NCBI GenBank assembly: GCA_037783545.1 | Contig: JBBELK010000481.1 | Coordinates: 186,001-250,000 of the forward strand | DNA length: 64,000 nucleotides | Origin: Henricia sp. BOLD:AAB3569 | Lineage: Eukaryota > Echinodermata > Asteroidea > Spinulosida > Echinasteridae | Direction of reading: 5' to 3' | Shown: positions 38,601 through 50,847 of the stretch, one piece after another | Numbering within the stretch: the first letter of the stretch is position 1 | How the letters are laid out: every line of letters begins with the position of its first letter | Notes under the pieces: model-generated | Database searches by the model: none | The model's input: only the letters and a program-made list of their open reading frames with translations | Told to the model about the DNA's origin: nothing | Translations under genes and position numbers: made by a program

Positions 38601-41600
38601 AGGGGTTAGTCCAGCAATTTTTCTCAAAAATTGACTTTTTGAAAATGCCTTAGTAATGACTCCTTATGAAAATTTAGCCTGTTTGGAACCTATTTCCAAG
38701 AGAAAGTGGACATTTTGGCCAAACATTTGACTTTTTCCTGAAAATCTTAAATTTTATAAATTTCATATTTCATTTCCCAGATAAGCATTCAAGGTCAAAT
38801 TCAAAGAATATCCTCTATGGGCTCTAAGCAACGTTTCCTGCAGTTTTGAAGAAAATCGAAATTAGAAAATGTTTGGCCAAAACTTAAACATTTTTCTCAC
38901 AAATTTACTTTTTGAAAATGTCTTAGTAATGACTCCTTATGAAAATTTAGCCCGTTTGGAACCTATTTCCAAGAGAAAGTGGACATTTTGGCCAAACATT
39001 TGACTTTTTCCTCAATATCTTAAATTTTATAAATTTCATATTTCATTTTCCAGATAAGCATTCAAGGTCAAATTCAAGGAATATCCTCTATGGGCTCTAA
39101 GCAACGTTTCCTGCAGTTTTGAAGAAAATCAAAATTAGAAAATGTTTGGCCAAAACTTAAAAATTTTTCTCAAAAATTTACTTTTTGAAAATGTCTTAGT
39201 AATGACTCCTTATGAAAATTTAGCCCGTTTGGAACCTATTTCCAAGAGAAAGTGGACATTTTGGCCAAACATTTGACTTTTTCCTCAATATCTTAAATTT
39301 TATAAATTTCATATTTCATTTCCCAGATAAGCATTCAAGGTCAAATTCAAGGAATATCCTCTATGGGCTCTAAGCAACGTTTCCTGCAGTTTTGAAGAAA
39401 ATCAAAATTAGAAAATGTTTGGCCAAAACTTAAAAAATTTTCTCAAAAATTTACTTTTTGAAAATGTCTTAGTAATGACTCCTTATGAAAATTTATCCCG
39501 TTTGGAACCTATTTCCAAGAGAAAGTGGACATTTTGGCCAAACATTTGACTTTTTCCTCAATATCTTAAATTTTATAAATTTCATATTTCATTTCCCAGA
39601 TAAGCATTCAAGGTCAAATTCAAGTAATATCCTCTATGGGCTCTAAGCAACGTTTCCTGCAGTTTTGAAGAAAATCGAAATTAGAAAATGTTTGGCCAAA
39701 ACTTGAAAAAATCTTGCAAGGGGTTAGTCCAGCAATTTTTCTAAAAAATTGACTTTTTGAAAATGCCTTAGTAATGACTCCTTATGAAAATTTATCCCGT
39801 TTGGAACCTATTTCCAAGAGAAAGTGGACATTTTGGCCAAACATTTGACTTTTTCCTCAATATCTTAAATTTTATAAATTTCATATTTCATTTCTCAGAT
39901 AAGCATTCAAGGTGAAATTCAAGGAAAATGCTATATGGGCTCTAAGCAACGTTTCCTGCAGTTTTGAAGAAAATCGAAATTAGAAAATGTTTGGCCAAAA
40001 CTTAAACATTTTTCTCAAAAATTGACTTTTTGAAAATGTCTTAGTAATGACTCCTTATGAAAATTTAGCCCGTTTGGAACCTATTTCCAAGAGAAAGTGG
40101 ACATTTTGGCCAAACATTTGACTTTTTCCTCAATATCTTAAATTTTATAAATTTCATATTTCATTTCCCAGATAAGCATTCAAGGTCAAATTCAAGGAAT
40201 ATCCTCTATGGGCTCTAAGCAACGTTTCCTGCAGTTTTGAAGAAAATCGAAATTAGAAAATGTTTGGCCAAAACTTGAAAAATCTTGCAAGGGGTTAGTC
40301 CAGCAATTTTTCTAAAAAATTGACTTTTTGAAAATGCCTTAGTAATGACTCCTTATGAAAATTTAGCCCGTTTGGAACCTATTTCCAAGAGAAAGTGGAC
40401 ATTTTGGCCAAACATTTGACTTTTTCCTGAAAATCTTCAATTTTATAAATTTCATATTTCATTTCTCAGATAAGCATTCAAGGTGAAATTCAAGGAAAAT
40501 CCTATATGGGCTCTAAGCAACGTTTCCTGCAGTTTTGAAGAAAATCGAAATTAGAAAATGTTTGGCCAAAACTTTAAAAATCTTGCAAGGGGTTAGTCCA
40601 GCAATTTTTCTCAAATTGACTTTTTGAAAATGCCTTAGTAATGACTCCTAATGAAAATTTAGCCCGTTTGGAACCTATTTCCAAGAGAAAATGGAAATTT
40701 TGGCAAAACATTTGACTTTTTCCTCAATATCTTAAATTTTATAAATTTCATATTTCATTTCCCAGATAAGCATTCAAGGTCAAATTCAAGGAATATCCTC
40801 TATGGGCTCTAAGCAACGTTTCCTGCAGTTTTGAAGAAAATCGAAATTAGAAAATGTTTGGCCAAAACTTGAAAAAATCTTGCAAGGGGCTAGTCCAGCA
40901 ATTTTTCTCAAAAATTGACTTTTTGAAAATGCCTTAGTAATGACTCCTTATGAAAATTTAGCCTGTTTGGAACCTATTTCCAAGAGAAAGTGGACATTTT
41001 GGCCAAACATTTGACTTTTTCCTGAAAATCTTAAATTTTATAAATTTCATATTTCATTTCCCAGATAAGCATTCAAGGTCAAATTCAAGGAATATCCTCT
41101 ATGGGCTCTAAGCAACGTTTCCTGCAGTTTTGAAGAAAATCGAAATTATAAAATGTTTGGCCAAAACTTAAAAATTTTTCTCAAAAATTTACTTTTTGAA
41201 AATGTCTTAGTAATGACTCCTTATGAAAATTTAGCCCGTTTGGAACCTATTTCCAAGAGAAAGTGGACATTTTGGCCAAACATTTGACTTTTTCCTCAAT
41301 ATCTTAAATTTTATAAATTTCATATTTCATTTCCCAGATAAGCATTCAAGGTCAAATTCAAGGAATATCCTCTATGGGCTCTAAGCAACGTTTCCTGCAG
41401 TTTTGAAGAAAATCGAAATTAGAAAATGTTTGGCCAAAACTTAAACATTTTTCTCAAAAATTGACTTTTTGAAAATGTCTTAGTAATGACTCCTTATGAA
41501 AATTTAGCCCGTTTGGAACCTATTTCCAAGAGAAAGTGGACATTTTGGCCAAACATTTGACTTTTTCCTCAATATCTTAAATTTTATAAATTTCATATTT

Positions 41601-42900
41601 CATTTCCCAGATAAGCATTCAAGGTCAAATTCAAGGAATATCCTCTATGGGCTCTAAGCAACGTTTCCTGCAGTTTTGAAGAAAATCGAAATTAGAAAAT
41701 GTTTGGCCAAAACTTGAAAAATCTTGCAAGGGGTTAGTCCAGCAATTTTTCTAAAAAATTGACTTTTTGAGAATGCCTTAGTAATGACTCCTTATGAAAA
41801 TTTAGCCCGTTTGGAACCTATTTCCAAGAGAAAGTGGACATTTTGGCCAAACATTTGACTTTTTCCTGAAAATCTTCAATTTTATAAATTTCATATTTCA
41901 TTTCTCAGATAAGCATTCAAGGTGAAATTCAAGGAAAATCCTATATGGGCTCTAAGCAACGTTTCCTGCAGTTTTGAAGAAAATCGAAATTAGAAAATGT
42001 TTGGCCAAAACTTTAAAAATCTTGCAAGGGGTTAGTCCAGCAATTTTTCTCAAATTGACTTTTTGAAAATGCCTTAGTAATGACTCCTTATGAAAATTTA
42101 GCCCGTTTGGAACCTATTTCCAAGAGAAAATGGAAATTTTGGCAAAACATTTGACTTTTTCCTCAATATCTTAAATTTTATAAATTTCATATTTCATTTC
42201 CCAGATAAGCATTCAAGGTCAAATTCAAGGAATATCCTCTATGGGCTCTAAGCAACGTTTCCTGCAGTTTTGAAGAAAATCGAAATTAGAAAATGTTTGG
42301 CCAAAACTTGAAAAAATCTTGCAAGGGGTTAGTCCAGCAATTTTTCTCAAAAATTGACTTTTTGAAAATGCCTTAGTAATGACTCCTTATGAAAATTTAG
42401 CCTGTTTGGAACCTATTTCCAAGAGAAAGTGGACATTTTGGCCAAACATTTGACTTTTTCCTGAAAATCTTAAATTTTATAAATTTCATATTTCATTTCC
42501 CAGATAAGCATTCAAGGTCAAATTCAAGGAATATCCTCTATGGGCTCTAAGCAACGTTTCCTGCAGTTTTGAAGAAAATCGAAATTATAAAATGTTTGGC
42601 CAAAACTTAAAAATTTTTCTCAAAAATTTACTTTTTGAAAATGTCTTAGTAATGACTCCTTATGAAAATTTAGCCCGTTTGGAACCTATTTCCAAGAGAA
42701 AGTGGACATTTTGGCCAAACATTTGACTTTTTCCTCAATATCTTAAATTTTATAAATTTCATATTTCATTTCCCAGATAAGCATTCAAGGTCAAATTCAA
42801 GGAATATCCTCTATGGGCTCTAAGCAACGTTTCCTGCAGTTTTGAAGAAAATCGAAATTAGAAAATGTTTGGCCAAAACTTGAAAAATCTTGCAAGGGGT
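35690..42900. repeat. Higher-order repeat block, 1,439-bp period (5 monomers)
   Basis: Several rare variants repeat at exactly 1,439 bp: AAATGCTATATGGG at 36,501 and 37,940; TTTAGCCTG at 36,666/38,105, 37,238/38,677 and 40,961/42,400; CCTATATGGG at 40,501 and 41,940. An intervening stretch around 39-40 kb breaks the phase. Confidence 0.8.
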
Positions 42901-45900
42901 TAGTCCAGCAATTTTTCTAAAAAATTGACTTTTTGAAAATGCCTTAGTAATGACTCCTTATGAAAATTTAGCCCGTTTGGAACCTATTTCCAAGAGAAAA
43001 TGGAAATTTTGGCCAAACATTTGACTTTTTCCTCAATATCTTAAATTTTATAAATTTCATATTTCATTTCCCAGATAAGCATTCAAGGTCAAATTCAAGG
43101 AATATCCTCTATGGGCTCTAAGCAACGTTTCCTGCAGTTTTGAAGAAAATCGAAATTAGAAAATGTTTGGCCAAAACTTGAAAAAATCTTGCAAGGGGTT
43201 AGTCCAGCAATTTTTCTCAAAAATTGACTTTTTGAAAATGCCTTAGTAATGACTCCTTATGAAAATTTAGCCTGTTTGGAACCTATTTCCAAGAGAAAGT
43301 GGACATTTTGGCCAAACATTTGACTTTTTCCTGAAAATCTTAAATTTTATAAATTTCATATTTCATTTCCCAGATAAGCATTCAAGGTCAAATTCAAGGA
43401 ATATCCTCTATGGGCTCTAAGCAACGTTTCCTGCAGTTTTGAAGAAAATCGAAATTAGAAAATGTTTGGCCAAAACTTAAACATTTTTCTCAAAAATTGA
43501 CTTTTTGAAAATGTCTTAGTAATGACTCCTTATGAAAATTTAGCCCGTTTGGAACCTATTTCCAAGAGAAAGTGGACATTTTGGCCAAACATTTGACTTT
43601 TTCCTCAATATCTTAAATTTTATAAATTTCATATTTCATTTCCCAGATAAGCATTCAAGGTCAAATTCAAGGAATATCCTCTATGGGCTCTAAGCAACGT
43701 TTCCTGCAGTTTTGAAGAAAATCGAAATTAGAAAATGTTTGGCCAAAACTTGAAAAATCTTGCAAGGGGTTAGTCCAGCAATTTTTCTCAAATTGACTTT
43801 TTGAAAATGCCTTAGTAATGACTCCTAATGAAAATTTAGCCCGTTTGGAACCTATTTCTAAGAGAAAATGGAAATTTTGGCAAAACATTTGACTTTTTCC
43901 TCAATATCTTAAATTTTATAAATTTCATATTTCATTTCCCAGATAAGCATTCAAGGTCAAATTCAAGGAATATCCTCTATGGGCTCTAAGCAACGTTTCC
44001 TGCAGTTTTGAAGAAAATCGAAATTAGAAAATGTTTGGCCAAAACTTGAAAAAATCTTGCAAGGGGCTAGTCCAGCAATTTTTCTCAAAAATTGACTTTT
44101 TGAAAATGCCTTAGTAATGACTCCTTATGAAAATTTAGCCTGTTTGGAACCTATTTCCAAGAGAAAGTGGACATTTTGGCCAAACATTTGACTTTTTCCT
44201 GAAAATCTTCAATTTTATAAATTTCATATTTCATTTCTCAGATAAGCATTCAAGGTGAAATTCAAGGAAAATCCTATATGGGCTCTAAGCAACGTTTCCT
44301 GCAGTTTTGAAGAAAATCGAAATTAGAAAATGTTTGGCCAAAACTTTAAAAATCTTGCAAGGGGTTAGTCCAGCAATTTTTCTCAAATTGACTTTTTGAA
44401 AATGCCTTAGTAATGACTCCTTATGAAAATTTAGCCCGTTTGGAACCTATTTCCAAGAGAAAATGGAAATTTTGGCAAAACATTTGACTTTTTCCTCAAT
44501 ATCTTAAATTTTATAAATTTCATATTTCATTTCCCAGATAAGCATTCAAGGTCAAATTCAAGGAATATCCTCTATGGGCTCTAAGCAACGTTTCCTGCAG
44601 TTTTGAAGAAAATCGAAATTAGAAAATGTTTGGCCAAAACTTGAAAAAATCTTGCAAGGGGTTAGTCCAGCAATTTTTCTCAAAAATTGACTTTTTGAAA
44701 ATGCCTTAGTAATGACTCCTTATGAAAATTTAGCCTGTTTGGAACCTATTTCCAAGAGAAAGTGGACATTTTGGCCAAACATTTGACTTTTTCCTGAAAA
44801 TCTTAAATTTTATAAATTTCATATTTCATTTCCCAGATAAGCATTCAAGGTCAAATTCAAGGAATATCCTCTATGGGCTCTAAGCAACGTTTCCTGCAGT
44901 TTTGAAGAAAATCGAAATTATAAAATGTTTGGCCAAAACTTAAAAATTTTTCTCAAAAATTTACTTTTTGAAAATGTCTTAGTAATGACTCCTTATGAAA
45001 ATTTAGCCCGTTTGGAACCTATTTCCAAGAGAAAGTGGACATTTTGGCCAAACATTTGACTTTTTCCTCAATATCTTAAATTTTATAAATTTCATATTTC
45101 ATTTCCCAGATAAGCATTCAAGGTCAAATTCAAGGAATATCCTCTATGGGCTCTAAGCAACGTTTCCTGCAGTTTTGAAGAAAATCGAAATTAGAAAATG
45201 TTTGGCCAAAACTTGAAAAATCTTGCAAGGGGTTAGTCCAGCAATTTTTCTAAAAAATTGACTTTTTGAAAATGCCTTAGTAATGACTCCTTATGAAAAT
45301 TTAGCCCGTTTGGAACCTATTTCCAAGAGAAAATGGAAATTTTGGCCAAACATTTGACTTTTTCCTCAATATCTTAAATTTTATAAATTTCATATTTCAT
45401 TTCCCAGATAAGCATTCAAGGTCAAATTCAAGGAATATCCTCTATGGGCTCTAAGCAACGTTTCCTGCAGTTTTGAAGAAAATCGAAATTAGAAAATGTT
45501 TGGCCAAAACTTGAAAAAATCTTGCAAGGGGTTAGTCCAGCAATTTTTCTCAAAAATTGACTTTTTGAAAATGCCTTAGTAATGACTCCTTATGAAAATT
45601 TAGCCTGTTTGGAACCTATTTCCAAGAGAAAGTGGACATTTTGGCCAAACATTTGACTTTTTCCTGAAAATCTTAAATTTTATAAATTTCATATTTCATT
45701 TCCCAGATAAGCATTCAAGGTCAAATTCAAGGAATATCCTCTATGGGCTCTAAGCAACGTTTCCTGCAGTTTTGAAGAAAATCGAAATTAGAAAATGTTT
45801 GGCCAAAACTTAAACATTTTTCTCAAAAATTGACTTTTTGAAAATGTCTTAGTAATGACTCCTTATGAAAATTTAGCCCGTTTGGAACCTATTTCCAAGA

Positions 45901-48900
45901 GAAAGTGGACATTTTGGCCAAACATTTGACTTTTTCCTCAATATCTTAAATTTTATAAATTTCATATTTCATTTCCCAGATAAGCATTCAAGGTCAAATT
46001 CAAGGAATATCCTCTATGGGCTCTAAGCAACGTTTCCTGCAGTTTTGAAGAAAATCGAAATTAGAAAATGTTTGGCCAAAACTTGAAAAATCTTGCAAGG
46101 GGTTAGTCCAGCAATTTTTCTCAAATTGACTTTTTGAAAATGCCTTAGTAATGACTCCTTATGAAAATTTAGCCCGTTTGGAACCTATTTCCAAGAGAAA
46201 ATGGAAATTTTGGCAAAACATTTGACTTTTTCCTCAATATCTTAAATTTTATAAATTTCATATTTCATTTCCCAGATAAGCATTCAAGGTCAAATTCAAG
46301 GAATATCCTCTATGGGCTCTAAGCAACGTTTCCTGCAGTTTTGAAGAAAATCGAAATTAGAAAATGTTTGGCCAAAACTTGAAAAAATCTTGCAAGGGGT
46401 TAGTCCAGCAATTTTTCTCAAAAATTGACTTTTTGGAAATGCCTTAGTAATGACTCCTTATGCAAATTTAGCCTGTTTGGAACCTATTTCCAAGAGAAAG
46501 TGGACATTTTGGCCAAACATTTGACTTTTTCCTGAAAATCTTAAATTTTATAAATTTCATATTTCATTTCCCAGATAAGCATTCAAGGTCAAATTCAAGG
46601 AATATCCTCTATGGGCTCTAAGCAACGTTTCCTGCAGTTTTGAAGAAAATCGAAATTATAAAATGTTTGGCCAAAACTTAAAAATTTTTCTCAAAAATTT
46701 ACTTTTTGAAAATGTCTTAGTAATGACTCCTTATGAAAATTTAGCCCGTTTGGAACCTATTTCCAAGAGAAAGTGGACATTTTGGCCAAACATTTGACTT
46801 TTTCCTCAATATCTTAAATTTTATAAATTTCATATTTCATTTCCCAGATAAGCATTCAAGGTCAAATTCAAGGAATATCCTCTATGGGCTCTAAGCAACG
46901 TTTCCTGCAGTTTTGAAGAAAATCGAAATTAGAAAATGTTTGGCCAAAACTTGAAAAATCTTGCAAGGGGTTAGTCCAGCAATTTTTCTCAAATTGACTT
47001 TTTGAAAATGCCTTAGTAATGACTCCTTATGAAAATTTAGCCCGTTTGGAACCTATTTCCAAGAGAAAATGGAAATTTTGGCCAAACATTTGACTTTTTC
47101 CTCAAAATCTTAAATTTTATAAATTTCATATTTCATTTCCCAGATAAGCATTCAAGGTCAAATTCAAGGAATATCCTCTATGGGCTCTAAGCAACGTTTC
47201 CTGCAGTTTTGAAGAAAATCGAAATTAGAAAATGTTTGGCCAAAACTTAAACATTTTTCTCACAAATTTACTTTTTGAAAATGCCTTAGTAATGACTCCT
47301 TATGAAAATTTAGCCTGTTTGGAACCTATTTCCAAGAGAAAGTGGACATTTTGGCCAAACATTTGACTTTTTCCTGAAAATCTTAAATTTTATAAATTTC
47401 ATATTTCATTGCACAGATAAGCATTCAAGGTCAAATTCAAGGAATATCCTCTATGGGCTCTAAGCAACGTTTCCTGCAGTTTTGAAGAAAATCGAAATTA
47501 GAAAATGTTTGGCCAAAACTTAAAAATTTTTCTCAAAAATTTACTTTTTGAAAATGTCTTAGTAATGACTCCTTATGAAAATTTAGCCCGTTTGGAACCT
47601 ATTTCCAAGAGAAAGTGGACATTTTGGCCAAACATTTGACTTTTTCCTCAATATCTTAAATTTTATAAATTTCATATTTTATTTCCCAGATAAGCATTCA
47701 AGGTCAAATTCAAGGAATATCCTCTATGGGCTCTAAGCAACGTTTCCTGCAGTTTTGAAGAAAATCGAAATTAGAAAATGTTTGGCCAAAACTTGAAAAA
47801 TCTTGCAAGGGGTTAGTCCAGCAATTTTTCTAAAAAATTGACTTTTTGAAAATGCCTTAGTAATGACTCCTTATGAAAATTTAGCCCGTTTGGAACCTAT
47901 TTCCAAGAGAAAATGGAAATTTTTGCCAAACATTTGACTTTTTCCTCAATATCTTAAATTTTATAAATTTCATATTTCATTTCCCAGATAAGCATTCAAG
48001 GTCAAATTCAAGGAATATCCTCTATGGGCTCTAAGCAACGTTTCCTGCAGTTTTGAAGAAAATCGAAATTAGAAAATGTTTGGCCAAAACTTGAAAAAAT
48101 CTTGCAAGGGGTTAGTCCAGCAATTTTTCTAAAAAATTGACTTTTTGAAAATGCCTTAGTAATGACTCCTTATGAAAATTTAGCCCGTTTGGAACCTATT
48201 TCCAAGAGAAAGTGGACATTTTGGCCAAACATTTGACTTTTTCCTGAAAATCTTCAATTTTATAAATTTCATATTTCATTTCTCAGATAAGCATTCAAGG
48301 TGAAATTCAAGGAAAATCCTATATGGGCTCTAAGCAACGTTTCCTGCAGTTTTGAAGAAAATCGAAATTAGAAAATGTTTGGCCAAAACTTTAAAAATCT
48401 TGCAAGGGGTTAGTCCAGCAATTTTTCTCAAATTGACTTTTTGAAAATGCCTTAGTAATGACTCCTTATGAAAATTTAGCCCGTTTGGAACCTATTTCCA
48501 AGAGAAAGTGGACATTTTGGCCAAACATTTGACTTTTTCCTGAAAATCTTCAATTTTATAAATTTCATATTTCATTTCTCAGATAAGCATTCAAGGTGAA
48601 ATTCAAGGAAAATCCTATATGGGCTCTAAGCAACGTTTCCTGCAGTTTTGAAGAAAATCGAAATTAGAAAATGTTTGGCCAAAACTTTAAAAATTTTCTC
48701 AAAAATTTACTTTTTGAAAATGTCTTAGTAATGACTCCTTATAAAAATTTAGCCCGTTTGGAACCTATTTCCAAGAGAAAATGGACATTTTGGCCAAACA
48801 TTTGACTTTTTCCTGAAAATCTTAAACTTTATAAATTTCATATTTCATTTCCCAGATAAGCATTCAAGGTCAAATTCAAGGAATATCCTCTATTGGCTCT

Positions 48901-50440
48901 AGGCAACGTTTCCTGCAGTTTTGAAGAAAATCGAAATTAGAAAATGTTTGGCCAAAACTTTAAAATTTTTCTCAAAAATTTACTTTTTGAAAATGTCTTA
49001 GTAATGACTCCTTATGAAAATTTAGCCCGTTTGGAACCTATTTCCAAGAGAAAATGGAAATTTTGGCCAAACATTTGACTTTTTCCTCAAAATTTTAAAT
49101 TTTATAAATTTCATATTTCATTTCCGAGATAAGCATTCAAGGTCAAATTCAAGGAATATCCTCTATGGGCTCTAAGCAACGTTTCCTGCAGTTTTGAAGA
49201 AAATCGAAATTAGAAAATGTTTGGCCAAAACTTTAAAATTGACTTGTTTAAAATGCCTTAGTAATGACTCCTTATGAAAATTTAGCCCGTTTGGAACTTA
49301 TTTCCAAGAGAAAGTGGAAATTTTGGCCAAACATTTGACTTTTTCCTGAAAATCTTGAATGTTATAAATTTCATATTTCATTTCCCAGATAAGCATTCAA
49401 GGTCAAATTCAAGGAATATCCTCTATGGGCTCTAAGCAACGTTTCCTGCAGTTTTTAAGAAAATCGAAATTAGAAAATGTTTGGCCAAAACTTTAAAATC
49501 TTGTAAGGGGTTAGTCTTTTTGAAAATGCCTTAGTAATGACTCCTTATTAAATTTAGCCCGTTTGGAACCTATTTCCAAGAGAAAGTGGAAATTTTTGCC
49601 AAACATTTGACTTTTTCCTGAAAATCTTAAACTTTATAAATTTCATATTTCATTTCCCAGATAAGCATTCAAGGTCAAATTCAAGGAATATCCTCTATTG
49701 GCTCTAGGCAACGTTTCCTGCAGTTTTTAAGAAAATCGAAATTAGAAAATGTTTGGCCAAAACTTTAAAATCTTGTAAGGGGTTAGTCTTTTTGAAAATG
49801 CCTTAGTAATGACTCCTTATTAAATTTAGCCCGTTTGGAACCTATTTCCAAGAGAAAGTGGAAATTTTTGCCAAACATTTGACTTTTTCCTGAAAATCTT
49901 AAACTTTATAAATTTCATATTTCATTTCCCAGATAAGCATTCAAGGTCAAATTCAAGGAATATCCTCTATTGGCTCTAGGCAACGTTTCCTGCAGTTTTG
50001 AAGAAAATCGAAATTAGAAAATGTTTGGCCAAAACTTTAAAATCTTGTAAGGGGTTAGTCTTTTTGAAAATGCCTTAGTAATGACTCCTTATTAAATTTA
50101 GCCCGTTTGGAACCTATTTCCAAGAGAAAGTGGAAATTTTGGCCAAACATTTGACTTTTTCCTGAAAATCTTAAACTTTATAAATTTCATATTTCATTTC
50201 CCAGATAAGCATTCAAGGTCAAATTAAAGGAATATCCTCTATTTGCTCTAAGCAACGTTTCCTGCAGTTTTGAAGAAAATCGAAATTATAAAATGTTTTG
50301 CCAAAACTTGAAAAATCTTGCAAGGGGTTAGTCCAGCAATTTTTCTCAAAAATTGACTTTTTGAAAATGCCTTAGTAATGACTCCTTATGAAAATTTAGC
50401 CCGTTTCAAACCTATTTCCAAGAGAAAGTGGAAATTTTGG

Positions 50441-50560
50441 CGAATTACATAAAATTTCAGTTCTCGGGGTTTTTCAATGAGTCCAATCAGCACACCAAAT
50501 TTCATTTCAATCCGTGATGGTCAGGTCCAAAAGCTCGTTGAATTGACACGGAATGACCCA
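50441..50560 (-). repeat. Right 120-bp terminal inverted repeat
   Basis: Reverse complement of 5453-5572 with about five mismatches. It directly follows a satellite monomer cut in the middle of TTTTGGCC, and ends GGAATGACCCA. The palindrome seen beside the left TIR is absent here. Confidence 0.93.
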
Positions 50561-50562
50561 GA

Positions 50563-50847
50563 TAATATGTTCTAAGGGTTTACATGGAACTGACGTGAGC
50601 GAGATGGGGCGATAATTAGCTGGCTCAGCCCTGTTTCCACTCTTGAAAACTGGGACAACATTTGCATGGAGCCAGTCTAATGGCAAAACACAGATGTCAA
50701 TTGATTTTTGGAATATAAGTCGAAGGATGGGAGCTACACTTGATGCACACAGCTTCAGAATTCGAGGTGATACTCCGGTCTAGGAGCTTTCTGAGGCTGC
50801 AAGTTGTTCAACAACATTTCTACTCCCTCAGTGGAAAATGAAATTTC
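50563..50847 (-). pseudogene. LINE ORF2 fragment: N-terminal reverse transcriptase
   Basis: On the minus strand it reads FSTEGVEMLLNNLQP, QKAP, then after a frameshift LCASSVAPILRLIFQKS, LPLDWLHANVVPVFKSGN and PANYRPISLTSVPCK, the RT fingers blocks of CR1/Jockey-type LINEs. The next expected residues (LEHII followed by the region before QHGFRK) continue at 5,450 on the other side of the 45-kb element. The upstream neighbour (linker part of the same ORF) is at 60,296-60,965. It is therefore the middle piece of a three-way split LINE. Confidence 0.85.

Larger units (their letters stand above)
6339..50440. repeat. Satellite array, ~273-bp and ~297-bp monomers (roughly 155 copies)
   Basis: A continuous head-to-tail array. 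The marker GGGCTCTAAGCAACGTTTCC recurs at spacings of 273 bp (for example 6418, 6691, then 6951 after a 13-bp deletion, then 7224) or about 295-298 bp where the monomer carries an extra box beginning CTTGCAAGGGGTTAGTCC. Each monomer is AT-rich and contains two copies of the 10-bp palindrome TTTGGCCAAA in inverted 16-bp contexts. Copies are mostly a few percent different, with more diverged or deleted units at the two ends. Frames of 66-79 codons recurring on the minus strand are by-products of the repeat: they appear only in box-bearing monomers and are not genes. The copy number is estimated from array length over mean period. Confidence 0.97.
5453..50560. mobile_element. 45.1-kb TIR-bounded, satellite-filled element (no protein gene)
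   Basis: The two ends are 120-bp terminal inverted repeats starting TGGGTCATTCCGTGTC. Left to right it holds the left TIR, a 767-bp palindrome, about 44.1 kb of tandem repeat, and the right TIR directly abutting the last monomer. It sits inside a LINE reading frame: sequence outside the left TIR and outside the right TIR are consecutive parts of the same RT. The flanking dinucleotide GA at 5451-5452 and 50,561-50,562 is a possible 2-bp target duplication, but two bases can match by chance. No transposase frame exists, so it is non-autonomous. I do not recognise the superfamily. Satellite arising from repeats inside a foldback or TIR element has precedent (Tetris of Drosophila virilis), but I know of no family with these ends. 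Confidence 0.8.

Noticed and set aside
10849-43888. Recurring minus-strand frames of 66-79 codons (MFGKNFHFVL-type) at 10.8, 16.7, 17.5, 18.7-21.6 and 43.7 kb
   Set aside because: They are the same window of the satellite monomer; they exist only where a box-bearing monomer avoids a stop, have no start context or codon pattern, and recur with the repeat period.
6339-50440. CRISPR-like array
   Set aside because: Repeats are head-to-tail without unique spacers, the units are ~273-298 bp, and the context is eukaryotic.
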